From: Halanaerobiales bacterium | GTDB taxonomy: Bacteria > Bacillota_F > Halanaerobiia > DY22613 | NCBI GenBank assembly: GCA_023128035.1 | Contig: JAGMES010000054.1 | Span: 1-26,957 of the forward strand | Reading direction: 5' to 3' | Length of the DNA stretch: 26,957 nucleotides | Shown: positions 14,600-22,545 of the stretch, piece after piece | Layout: each line of letters begins with the position of its first letter | Numbering within the stretch: the first letter of the stretch is position 1 | Position numbers and translations under genes: made by a program | The notes under the pieces: generated by a model | What the model was told of the DNA's origin: nothing | What the model saw: only the letters and a program-made list of their open reading frames with translations | The model's database searches: none

Positions 14600-15800
14600 G
14601 ATCAAGAGTTTTAAAGTATTATTTCTCCTTGTTCTTTGTGCTGGTGTAGTTATCATTTCTACACAACCAATCCTAGCAGATTATGAGCTAGGAACTAATC
14701 TTGGCAGTGTACTGGAATCAAAATTGGTCGGTCATACTGAAGAGAATGTGATTGAAGTTTACGATGAAGATGATAATTATATTTTTGCTTCAAGTATGGG
14801 GCTTAGTGTAGGCGATCGCTACATCAATGAAGAAAATAATGAATATGAGGTAATAGAAGTTAAGGATAAGAAAGGAAAAGCTAAATTTATTCAAAAGGTC
14901 AATCTTTTAGCAGATGAAACTTTTACTATAACAACACTTAGGGATTTAAACCCTTTTTTTATAGCTCAAAATGAAGAAAAAAAAATAGCTATTTATCACA
15001 CTCATAGTGCAGAATCTTATAAACCTGGGCCAGTGTTTAAATCGAAGGGTGAGATTTATGATGTAGGGGAAATGCTAAAAGCACAACTAGAAAAAAGAGG
15101 GTGCAAAGTTATCCAATCTCAGGATTCCTTTTTACCCCATGACGGTGGTGCCTATGAGCGTTCGCGATCTACTGTAAAACAATTTTTACAACAACGTCCA
15201 GATGCGATCTTTGATATCCATCGGGATGCTATTCCGAGAGCAGAAGAGTATACCGCAAGTGTTGCAGGGGAAAATTTGAGTAAAGTTCGCTTTGTTGTAG
15301 GAAGACAAAATCCTAATAGAAAAGCAAATGATCAGTTTGCAAAAAGATTGAAAGCTGTTTGTGATGAGAAATATCCTGGATTAGTTAAAGGTATCTTTTA
15401 TGCAAATGGAAAATATAATCAAGAACTTTCTCCAAACTGTCTTCTTTTGGAGTTTGGTACCCATGTTACTACTAAAGAACAAGCAGAAGCCAGTACTACA
15501 ATGATGGCTGATTCAATATACACAATGCTTTTTGGAGCAGGAACTTCAGTAGGTGGGGGAAAGCCTCAAACAGATCGAGCTATGAATAGTGCAGGTTGGT
15601 CGAATCTTCTTTGGATTGTCGGTATCGTTATAGTTGCTGGAGGAGCATTTCTCTTTTTAAATGAAAGGGGTCTATCTGGTGTATCTAGGCGTATGAAAGA
15701 ATTTAGTGGTGAAGAGTTTGCCAATGTATTAGGACGCCTTAGAAGGAGAAAGAAAGCGAAATCTCCTGGCCAGCGCAATAAGGATAGAAAGAAGGAATAG
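14589..15800 (+). CDS. Stage II sporulation protein P (SpoIIP) family amidase
   Basis: SpoIIP is an amidase and endopeptidase that cuts septal and engulfment peptidoglycan with SpoIID and SpoIIM. This 403-residue protein has a signal peptide (about 1-30, ending QPILA), then motifs IYHTHSAESY (His137, Glu142), FDIHRDA (His211) and LLLEFGTH (Glu288) that would bind the metal and catalyse. Unlike Bacillus SpoIIP it also has a C-terminal membrane segment (about 338-357) and a strongly basic cytoplasmic tail. The ATG at 14589 has AGGAGG upstream. It is the second gene of a five- or six-gene membrane module. It could be a SpoIIP paralogue rather than the main engulfment enzyme, so no symbol is given. 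Confidence 0.85.
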   Translation: MKNKIKSFKVLFLLVLCAGVVIISTQPILADYELGTNLGSVLESKLVGHTEENVIEVYDEDDNYIFASSMGLSVGDRYINEENNEYEVIEVKDKKGKAKFIQKVNLLADETFTITTLRDLNPFFIAQNEEKKIAIYHTHSAESYKPGPVFKSKGEIYDVGEMLKAQLEKRGCKVIQSQDSFLPHDGGAYERSRSTVKQFLQQRPDAIFDIHRDAIPRAEEYTASVAGENLSKVRFVVGRQNPNRKANDQFAKRLKAVCDEKYPGLVKGIFYANGKYNQELSPNCLLLEFGTHVTTKEQAEASTTMMADSIYTMLFGAGTSVGGGKPQTDRAMNSAGWSNLLWIVGIVIVAGGAFLFLNERGLSGVSRRMKEFSGEEFANVLGRLRRRKKAKSPGQRNKDRKKE

Positions 15801-15812
15801 GAGGCTTTATGG

Positions 15813-16703
15813 ATGGAAAAATATGGTGTTCTGATTGCTGTTAGTATTTTATTAGGGACAGCAGCCAGAATTTATACCTTAAGGACTGATTATCGTCAAT
15901 ATCCTAGTTATCCACATGCCTATGTAACCCATCTTACATTAGGATTTATTGCAGCAGCTTTAGGTGGTCTTGCAATACCTGCACTTTTAGAAGAAAATTA
16001 TGTAGCAGTCACTTTTTTAACTGTTGCTGCTCAACAGTTTCGTGATATTCGGAATATGGAAAGAGATACTTTAGCAGAGATTGAAGAAACAGAACTTGTT
16101 CCAAGAGGAAAAGCATACATTGAAGGAATAGCAAAGCTTTTTGAATCTCGCAATTATCTCGCGATGATTAATGCTTTTGTTACATCTTTAGTAATTCACT
16201 ATTTAGGTTTGATTCCAGGAGTGATCATAGGTATATTATTTCCACTTCTTTTAACGAGGACAATGATTGGCCCAAGGCTTAAAGATATTGCTGTAGTGGA
16301 AAAAGCATCAATAACTTTTAAGGGTAAGAATATTGGAATAGAAGATGTGATTATGATGAATGTTGGTGAAGATGAAGGAATAGAAAATTGGAAAAAATAT
16401 GGTATTGGTTTGGTAATTAAACCTAAAGATGATAATGCAAGAGCAACATTGGCTAATATTGGGCAAAGACAGGCTATACTTCATGATGTGGCAACTCAGT
16501 TAGGGATTAAACTGGATGTAGGAATTCAGCAATATACCCCTTTAGCAAGATTGGATCTTGAAACTGGGCGAGTCTGTATGATTATTATACCTATTGAGCC
16601 TGATATACCTGCAATTATTGAAGCGATTAATAAAGTTCCAGTTTTAGAGAGTGCACAAAGAAAGCCTCTCCAATCAAAAGCGGGAAAGATGGCAGCGGAC
16701 TAA
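15813..16703 (+). CDS. YIEGIA family membrane protein
   Basis: The family is named after a conserved peptide, present here exactly at residues 102-107 (KAYIEGIAKLF). The 296-residue protein has hydrophobic segments near 4-22, 40-58 and 115-150 and a soluble C-terminal domain of about 145 residues. No biochemical activity is known to me. The gene is 12 bases after the SpoIIP-like gene with AGGAGGC before ATG 15813. Its dedicated small partner gene lies 83 bases downstream. Restricted to spore formers as far as I know, and probably part of a membrane complex; this last point is inference. Confidence 0.88.
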   Translation: MEKYGVLIAVSILLGTAARIYTLRTDYRQYPSYPHAYVTHLTLGFIAAALGGLAIPALLEENYVAVTFLTVAAQQFRDIRNMERDTLAEIEETELVPRGKAYIEGIAKLFESRNYLAMINAFVTSLVIHYLGLIPGVIIGILFPLLLTRTMIGPRLKDIAVVEKASITFKGKNIGIEDVIMMNVGEDEGIENWKKYGIGLVIKPKDDNARATLANIGQRQAILHDVATQLGIKLDVGIQQYTPLARLDLETGRVCMIIIPIEPDIPAIIEAINKVPVLESAQRKPLQSKAGKMAAD

Positions 16704-16711
16704 AATATTTT

Positions 16712-16753
16712 GGGATCCTACACCTACTTGGAAAAGATGGGGGTAGGATTCCC
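16712..16753 (+). terminator. Hairpin between YIEGIA and its partner gene
   Basis: GGGATCCTAC (16712-16721) pairs with GTAGGATTCCC (16743-16753) with one bulged base, followed by only TTT. It may attenuate transcription or stabilise the upstream mRNA. The downstream gene has its own ribosome binding site. Confidence 0.5.
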
Positions 16754-16786
16754 TTTAGAAAATGTTGTAAGGGGATGGGATAAACG

Positions 16787-16984
16787 ATGGATTTAAGTCT
16801 AAATAATACGATACTTGCTATAGTTGTAAAAGAAGATTGTAAAACTAAAGTATCTGGTGGAGCACCAATTTTTATTACTGAAAATGATCAAGAGTTAGAA
16901 GAGATGAGCATGTTAATTTCTCGTATCACCATGTCGATGGTTCATGAAATTGCTGACGGTATTCGAATGATTGTAAAACATTGA
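16787..16984 (+). CDS. Capping complex subunit for YIEGIA
   Basis: This 65-residue protein matches the small partner that accompanies YIEGIA genes. It shows ILAIVVKEDCKTKVSGGAPIFI, with the conserved GGAPIF, and a C-terminal helix ending in IVKH. It has no signal or membrane segment, so it is probably cytoplasmic or bound to the YIEGIA soluble domain. AAGGGGAT lies nine bases before the ATG. It sits between YIEGIA and two DUF3189 genes, 12 bases before the first. The name reflects family association only; 'capping' has no experimental meaning that I can support. Confidence 0.82.
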   Translation: MDLSLNNTILAIVVKEDCKTKVSGGAPIFITENDQELEEMSMLISRITMSMVHEIADGIRMIVKH

Positions 16985-16996
16985 GGAGATTGAGAT

Positions 16997-17434
16997 ATGA
17001 AGGTAATCTATCATGATAAAACTGGACGGCACCTTTCGATTCTTGCTGCATCAATACATTTACAGCTTATCAACGAAAATAGTTCCAAGGAGGATTTGTT
17101 TAAATTACCTTATTTTCTAAATACCAAACCACTTGGGACATTGCTCTATATGGGTCTTGATTCACAGGGCAAGGAGGTTTATGTGTTAGGGAGGAAGTCA
17201 AGTTTTAAAGTTATTCGTAATGCATATCTTGGGATGAATCGGATTTTTCAATTAAACCAGGATTTTCTTTTTGTAGATATTTATCCACTCTCAAATTTGA
17301 AAATTAAAATTTTTGATTTGTTTAATAGTAAACCCGAAAAAGAAATTAAGTTTTTCAACTTGTTATCTAAAGGTGTGGATCAAATCATGCCGAATTTGAG
17401 ATCATTTGTTGAGAAAGTCCAACATCTGAAGTAA
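16997..17434 (+). CDS. DUF3189 family protein, divergent copy
   Basis: This 145-residue protein begins MKVIYHDKTGRHLSILAASIHL, which aligns with the DUF3189 start of the next gene (AAxIH, then a shared LP and the pattern GxDxxGxExYVLG). It lacks the usual cysteine-containing CYGxAHSS segment, reading HDKTGRHLS instead. It may therefore have lost a ligand or catalytic site that its neighbour keeps. GAGGAG precedes the ATG, and its start is 12 bases after the capping-subunit gene. Function unknown; tandem duplication with divergence is the simplest reading. Confidence 0.75.
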   Translation: MKVIYHDKTGRHLSILAASIHLQLINENSSKEDLFKLPYFLNTKPLGTLLYMGLDSQGKEVYVLGRKSSFKVIRNAYLGMNRIFQLNQDFLFVDIYPLSNLKIKIFDLFNSKPEKEIKFFNLLSKGVDQIMPNLRSFVEKVQHLK

Positions 17435-17448
17435 GGGGGGGAATTTGG

Positions 17449-17913
17449 ATGAAGATTTTTTATTCTTGCTATGGTAGTGCACATTCTTCTGTGCTTTCAG
17501 CAGCAATTCATACAAAAATGTTAGACACAGAAAAAATCCCTTCAAATCAGGAGATTCTAAATCTTCCCCATTATGATAAAACAGAAAATTCAGAGGTTGG
17601 TACCCCATTTTTTTTTGGTAAAGATGAAATGGATAATGAGATATATATTATTGGAATGAGATCACAAAAACAGTTGGTATTAAATAGTATTCAGAGTCTA
17701 TTACAAGATTCTGGAGTTCCAACGACTAATTATGTATTTATAAATACTTTAAGTCAAGTAAATTGTATTACTCGATTAGGTGGTTTTCTTTCTAGGGGAT
17801 TAGGTTTAGTAAATTTGGGTAGACCTTTAACCATCTATGGGTTAAAAAAAGTATATTTTAATTTTGTAAAATTGGTTGTGAAAATAAAACGAGATTTAAA
17901 GCGATTTCAATGA
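17449..17913 (+). CDS. DUF3189 family protein
   Basis: This 154-residue protein starts MKIFYSCYGSAHSSVLSAAIH, the typical DUF3189 N-terminus with Cys7 and the AHSS motif, followed by LPHYDK and KDEMDNEIYIIG. No membrane segment or signal peptide is clear; the C-terminus is basic. It lies 14 bases after its diverged paralogue, with a G-rich ribosome binding site. DUF3189 genes commonly sit near YIEGIA in spore-forming clostridia. Function unknown. It closes the module; the next gene has its own promoter. Confidence 0.82.
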   Translation: MKIFYSCYGSAHSSVLSAAIHTKMLDTEKIPSNQEILNLPHYDKTENSEVGTPFFFGKDEMDNEIYIIGMRSQKQLVLNSIQSLLQDSGVPTTNYVFINTLSQVNCITRLGGFLSRGLGLVNLGRPLTIYGLKKVYFNFVKLVVKIKRDLKRFQ

Positions 17914-17942
17914 CAAATATTAAACCTATTTTTATTTATCAC

Positions 17943-17971
17943 TTGACGAAATAGATAAATTATTAGATAAT
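17943..17971 (+). promoter_or_regulatory. Sigma-A promoter of the DUF512-der-plsY-gpsA operon, with flanking inverted repeat
   Basis: TTGACG (17943-17948), a 17-base spacer and GATAAT (17966-17971) form a near-consensus promoter. A perfect 7-base inverted repeat, ATTTATC (17934-17940) and GATAAAT (17954-17960), brackets the -35 box and could be an operator. The start of DUF512 is about 50 bases downstream. Confidence 0.6.
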
Positions 17972-18020
17972 GAGATAGTACATATTAATACCTAGTCCTA
18001 ATTTTTGAAGGAGAATGATT

Positions 18021-19352
18021 ATGAGTTTAAAAGGAATACCGATAGCAAATATTGTTAAAGACAGTATCGCTGAGGAGTTGGGAATAGAACTAGGAGATTT
18101 ATTAATTCATATTCAGGGTCAACTTCCTAAAGATTATATTGAATATGTCTATCTAACCAGTGATGAAGAGTTAGAGATTTTAATTCAAAAATCGGATGGC
18201 GAAGAATGGTTGTTGGAAGTAGAGCGAGATCCTGACGAAGAGTTAGGAATTCAGTTAGAAGGAATAATATATGACCAGCTTAAAGAATGTAATAATCATT
18301 GTATGTTTTGTTTTGTAGACCAGATGCCTACTGGATTACGACATACATTATCATTTCGGGATGATGATTATCGTTTCTCGTTTTTACAGGGAAGTTTTAT
18401 GACATTAACTAACCTTTCTGAGAAAGAACTTGAAAGGATAAAAAAGCTTAAATTATCTCCTCTTTATATTTCAGTTCATACTACAAACCCCACTCTTAGA
18501 CAAAAGATGATGGCAAATAAAAAAGCTGGTAAAATTATGGATGTTTTAACTGAATTAAAAGAGGCTGGAATCTCTTTTCACACACAGATTGTTCTATGCC
18601 CAGACATAAATGATGGCGATGAATTAAAGCGAAGTATTGAAGATTTAGCTTCATTGCGTCCAAACTTGCTTTCTTTAGCTATAGTTCCAGTGGGACTCAC
18701 AAAATTTCGGGATAAACTTTATCCTTTGACTAATTTTACGTCACAAAAAGCTGAAGAGGTATATCAAATTGTACGTAAGTACCAGGATAGTTTTAATAAA
18801 GAAGGAGAAAATTTTGTTTATCTATCAGATGAATTTTATCTTTTAACAGGCCATAATTTTCCTTCTGATACCGAATATCATGAATATCCTCAATTAGAGA
18901 ATGGTATCGGCTTATCTCGTCTATTGTTGGATGAATTTTATTCTTTGGAAGAAAAACTCCCACAAAAGATGTTTACATCTACTAGGGTGCTTTTTGTAAC
19001 AAGTATATTAGGTGAAAAAGTATTAATAAAACCAGTTCAACGATTAAGAGAAATTAAGGATTTGCAGATTGATCTTTTAGCTGTAAAAAATAAGTTTTTC
19101 GGTGAGAAGGTAACAGTGACTGGACTTCTTACAGGGAGAGATTTGAAAGAAGCAATACAGAATATCGAATGTGAGCAATATAATTTAATTATTTTATCAA
19201 AAGTTGTGTTAAACGATGAAGAGTTATTTATTGATGGAATGAGTTGTCAGGAATTTAAAGATATTTTTCCTAAATTGATATTTGTTGATGGTTTTGATCA
19301 AATAATTGATAAATTTAGGGAAATGAATTTGCTGGAGGTGAAGGCTAGATGA
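18021..19352 (+). CDS. DUF512 radical-SAM protein with PDZ-like N-terminus
   Basis: This 443-residue protein begins with a PDZ-like segment (about 1-75) and then has the radical-SAM cluster motif CNNHCMFC, Cys90, Cys94 and Cys97 in CX3CX2C spacing. A following barrel and a C-terminal DUF512 region complete the family architecture. It should bind a [4Fe-4S] cluster and S-adenosylmethionine; the substrate is unknown. ATG 18021 is preferred because AAGGAG (18008-18013) lies seven bases before it; an earlier ATG at 18015 is too close. It overlaps der by four bases (ATGA), an arrangement common in clostridia that hints at a ribosome-related role. Confidence 0.9.
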   Translation: MSLKGIPIANIVKDSIAEELGIELGDLLIHIQGQLPKDYIEYVYLTSDEELEILIQKSDGEEWLLEVERDPDEELGIQLEGIIYDQLKECNNHCMFCFVDQMPTGLRHTLSFRDDDYRFSFLQGSFMTLTNLSEKELERIKKLKLSPLYISVHTTNPTLRQKMMANKKAGKIMDVLTELKEAGISFHTQIVLCPDINDGDELKRSIEDLASLRPNLLSLAIVPVGLTKFRDKLYPLTNFTSQKAEEVYQIVRKYQDSFNKEGENFVYLSDEFYLLTGHNFPSDTEYHEYPQLENGIGLSRLLLDEFYSLEEKLPQKMFTSTRVLFVTSILGEKVLIKPVQRLREIKDLQIDLLAVKNKFFGEKVTVTGLLTGRDLKEAIQNIECEQYNLIILSKVVLNDEELFIDGMSCQEFKDIFPKLIFVDGFDQIIDKFREMNLLEVKAR

Positions 19353-20659
19353 AACCAATTATAGCTATTGTGGGACGTCCAAACGTTGGAAAATCTACAC
19401 TTTTTAACAAATTGGTAGGTTATCGTGCTTCAATTGTAGAGGACACACCTGGAGTTACTAGAGATCGACTTTATGGTGAAGGAGAATGGTTAGGTAGGAA
19501 ATTTAATGTAATTGATACAGGAGGTATTGAGCCTGTTACTGAGGATGTTATTTTACGAGATATGCGTTGGCAGGCTGAACTTGCAATAGATGAAGCCGAT
19601 GTTATTCTTTTTTTAGTAGATGGTCGAGAAGGACTTACTTCTGTTGATATAGAGGTTGCTCAGATGCTCCATAAAGCGAAAAAACCGGTGGTTTTGGTTG
19701 TTAATAAGATCGAAAATTATGATGATGTTGAGATGAAGACTTTTGAATTTTATGAGCTGGGTTTAGGAGATCCTTACCCAGTTTCTGCTGAACATGGAAT
19801 GCAAATTGGTGATTTATTAGATACAATTTTGTCATATATCCCAGAAGAAGTTGTAGAAGAAGAGGATGAACGATTAAAGATCGCCATAATTGGACGACCT
19901 AATGTAGGTAAATCTTCTTTAACCAATCGACTTTTAGGAGAAAAGCGTGTGATTGTCAGTAATATTCCTGGAACTACTCGTGATGCTATTGATTCAATTG
20001 TAAAACATAATGATCAAGAGTATGTGATCATAGATACTGCAGGAATGCGTCGAAAGAAAAAAGTATATGAGAATGTGGAATATTATAGCGTTCTAAGAGC
20101 TTTGAGAGCTGTTGATCGTTCTGATGTAGTCTTAATGATTTTTGATGCGTCAGAGGGTGTTACAGAGCAGGATAAAAAGATTGTAGGATATGCACATGAT
20201 GCTGGTAAAGGGATCATTCTTGTAATGAATAAATGGGATCTGGTAGATAAAGATTCGAAGACAATGCAAGTTATGATAAAGGAGGTATATGATGAACTTA
20301 AATTTTTATCATATGCTCCGATAGTTTTTATATCTGCACTCACGGGTCAAAGAGTTCATGAAATATTAGACATGGTCGTGTTTGTTTCTGAAGAACATTC
20401 AAAAAGGATTACAACTGGACTTTTGAATGAAGTTATTGAGGAAGCTGTTCAAATGACTGCTCCCCCAACTGATAAAGGGAAACGCTTGAATATTTTTTAT
20501 GCTACTCAGGTTAGTGTAAAACCACCTACTTTTATTCTCTTCGTGAATGAACCTAAGTTGATGCATTTTTCTTATTTACGCTATCTAGAAAATAATTTAC
20601 GTGAAGCGTTTGGATTCAATGGGACATCAATCAAGTTAATTGTTCGTGGACGAGATTAG
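19349..20659 (+). CDS. der: Ribosome assembly GTPase Der (EngA)
   Basis: Der is an essential GTPase that matures the 50S subunit. The 436-residue protein has two tandem G domains with P-loops GRPNVGKST (residues 9-17) and GRPNVGKSS (182-190), matching DTGG/DTAG and NKxE/NKWD motifs, and a C-terminal KH-like domain. Length and order are normal. It is coupled to the DUF512 gene upstream by a 4-base overlap. plsY follows after 24 bases; the der-plsY-gpsA order is widespread in Firmicutes. Confidence 0.97.
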   Translation: MKPIIAIVGRPNVGKSTLFNKLVGYRASIVEDTPGVTRDRLYGEGEWLGRKFNVIDTGGIEPVTEDVILRDMRWQAELAIDEADVILFLVDGREGLTSVDIEVAQMLHKAKKPVVLVVNKIENYDDVEMKTFEFYELGLGDPYPVSAEHGMQIGDLLDTILSYIPEEVVEEEDERLKIAIIGRPNVGKSSLTNRLLGEKRVIVSNIPGTTRDAIDSIVKHNDQEYVIIDTAGMRRKKKVYENVEYYSVLRALRAVDRSDVVLMIFDASEGVTEQDKKIVGYAHDAGKGIILVMNKWDLVDKDSKTMQVMIKEVYDELKFLSYAPIVFISALTGQRVHEILDMVVFVSEEHSKRITTGLLNEVIEEAVQMTAPPTDKGKRLNIFYATQVSVKPPTFILFVNEPKLMHFSYLRYLENNLREAFGFNGTSIKLIVRGRD

Positions 20660-20683
20660 GAAAATTATAAGGGGGGGTCTTAT

Positions 20684-21316
20684 GTGAAAGTAATATTTTT
20701 ATTACTTACAAGCTATCTTTTAGGATCAATTCCGACAGGATTTATAATAGCTAAAATAATGAATGGTATTGATATTCGCCAACACGGAAGTGGTAATACT
20801 GGAGCAACTAATGTTTTTCGAGTTTTAGGATCAAAAGCGGGTTTAATTACAGCCATTGGTGATATAAGTAAGGGTATTTTAGTTTTAGTTTTGGTTAGAA
20901 CCTTTATGAAGGTACCTGTTTGGGGTTTAGAGATTAGAACTGTACTTTTAATCTGTGCTCTTTCAGTAATCTCTGGTCATAATTGGTCTATCTTTCTAGG
21001 TTTTGAAGGTGGAAAGGGGATTGCTACAACTGCTGGAGTATTGATGTATTTAACCCCATACCTCTTTTTAATTTTAATTTTTGTCTTCGTCTCGATTGTT
21101 TATTTAACCAAATATGTGTCGCTTGGTTCAATCATTACTGGTGCAATGATTCCTGTGATCATGATTTTATTAAAAGAACCAGGGGAGTATATTTTATTCG
21201 GTATTATTGCTGCTATTTTTGTGGTATATCGCCATAGAGGTAATATTGAAAGGCTCTTGGCTGGAACTGAGAATAAAATAAGCAAGCCTGGAAAAGGAAG
21301 CGGGCGAGTTCGTTAA
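20684..21316 (+). CDS. plsY: Acyl-phosphate:glycerol-3-phosphate acyltransferase (PlsY)
   Basis: PlsY is a polytopic membrane enzyme that transfers the acyl group of PlsX-made acyl-phosphate to glycerol-3-phosphate. The 210-residue protein has the three family motifs: GSIPTGFI, HGSGNTGATNVFR and GFEGGKGIATT. The start is GTG at 20684 after a G7 run; the overlapping ATG at 20682 is followed directly by a stop. It lies between der and gpsA, and gpsA makes its substrate. Confidence 0.95.
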   Translation: MKVIFLLLTSYLLGSIPTGFIIAKIMNGIDIRQHGSGNTGATNVFRVLGSKAGLITAIGDISKGILVLVLVRTFMKVPVWGLEIRTVLLICALSVISGHNWSIFLGFEGGKGIATTAGVLMYLTPYLFLILIFVFVSIVYLTKYVSLGSIITGAMIPVIMILLKEPGEYILFGIIAAIFVVYRHRGNIERLLAGTENKISKPGKGSGRVR

Positions 21317-21341
21317 TATAGTTAGACAGGGAGGTTTTTTC

Positions 21342-22373
21342 ATGAAAGTAGCTGTTTTAGGAGGAGGAAGTTGGGGTACTGCCCTTGCGAATCATTTAGC
21401 AAACAATGGATATCATCCGGTAAATACTTTAGTTATTAAAGAAAAATGGCTAAAAGAGATCAACGAGTTTCATACAAATGAAGATTTTCTTCCCAGTGTA
21501 AAATTACATGAAAGTGTAGTTGCTACTATGGATTATAAGGATATTGCTGACGCTGATTTGATCGTATTATCTGTTCCATCTCATGTTTTAAGAAGTGTAG
21601 TTCAAACTTTAAAAAGTTATCTTGATGGTCGAAAGCCAATTTTAATTAGTACTATCAAAGGTGTTGAAGAAGGTACTTATCTTAGAATGTCTGAAGTTAT
21701 TCTTTCAGAATTAGGAGAAGAATGGACAGATAGAATTGCAGTTTTATCAGGGCCAACTCATGCTGAAGAGGTAAGTCGTAAGTTACCAACTTCGTGTGTT
21801 GTTGCAACAAAAAAACAAGAGATCGCAGAAATGGTACAAGATATTTTTATGTCACCTTCCTTAAGAGTATATATCAATCCAGATATTATAGGGGTTGAAA
21901 TGGGAGGATCATTGAAAAACATAATAGCTTTGGCTGCGGGAATTTCTGATGGTTTAGGTTATGGAGATAATACAAAAGCTGCATTAATTACTCGTGGTCT
22001 TACTGAAATTACTCGTTTAGGTACGTTCATGAATGCTAAAGTGGCGACTTTTGCTGGATTAACAGGTTTGGGTGATTTAATAGTAACTTGTGGCTCAATG
22101 CATAGTAGGAATCGTCGTTTTGGTATATTGATTGGACAAGGAAAAACGATGGAAGAGGCTACTGAAATAGTAAAACAAGTGGCAGAAGGTGTTAGAACCT
22201 GTCACGCTGTTTATGATATGATAAAGGACCAGGATTTGGAAATGCCGATAACGACTGAGTGTTATAAGATTCTCTTTGAAGGGAAAGATGCAAGAGAGGC
22301 TGTAAATGAGTTAATGATACGAGGAGCTAAACATGAGATTGAAGAAATAGTCAGAAGTGATTTTGAATGGTAA
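21342..22373 (+). CDS. gpsA: Glycerol-3-phosphate dehydrogenase (GpsA)
   Basis: GpsA reduces dihydroxyacetone phosphate to glycerol-3-phosphate for phospholipids. The 343-residue protein has the NAD(P) motif GGGSWGTALA (residues 7-16), SGPTHAEEV, the catalytic-lysine region GGSLKNIIALAAGISDG and GLGDLIVTC. The stretch after the first helix (YHPVNTLVIKEKW) departs from the usual HxVTLWxR, so cofactor preference may differ; this is inference. It ends the DUF512-der-plsY-gpsA operon at a strong terminator. Confidence 0.95.
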   Translation: MKVAVLGGGSWGTALANHLANNGYHPVNTLVIKEKWLKEINEFHTNEDFLPSVKLHESVVATMDYKDIADADLIVLSVPSHVLRSVVQTLKSYLDGRKPILISTIKGVEEGTYLRMSEVILSELGEEWTDRIAVLSGPTHAEEVSRKLPTSCVVATKKQEIAEMVQDIFMSPSLRVYINPDIIGVEMGGSLKNIIALAAGISDGLGYGDNTKAALITRGLTEITRLGTFMNAKVATFAGLTGLGDLIVTCGSMHSRNRRFGILIGQGKTMEEATEIVKQVAEGVRTCHAVYDMIKDQDLEMPITTECYKILFEGKDAREAVNELMIRGAKHEIEEIVRSDFEW

Positions 22374-22379
22374 CATTTT

Positions 22380-22413
22380 GAGTGGGAGTAAAAAAACTCC
22401 CACTCTTTTTTTT
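22380..22413 (+). terminator. Rho-independent terminator after gpsA
   Basis: GAGTGGGAGT (22380-22389) pairs perfectly with ACTCCCACTC (22396-22405) around A6 and is followed by T8, six bases after the gpsA stop. Confidence 0.95.
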
Positions 22414-22432
22414 ATAAAAAATTTGGGCATGG

Positions 22433-22460
22433 TCATAAATTATTAGTAGGTTCATATATA
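22433..22460 (+). promoter_or_regulatory. Sigma-E-like promoter of spoIVA
   Basis: TCATAAA (22433-22439), a 13-base gap and CATATATA (22453-22460) resemble the mother-cell sigma-E pattern (a -35 of the ATAWW type and a -10 of the CATAYAAT type). spoIVA is a sigma-E gene in Bacillus, and the box is about 85 bases before its start. Confidence 0.5.
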
Positions 22461-22545
22461 TATATTGATATGGGCCTGGTGAAGAAATTAACCATTTGAT
22501 GTTTATATTTTAAAATGTATGCTATGTTTAAAAGGAGGGGAAAAG

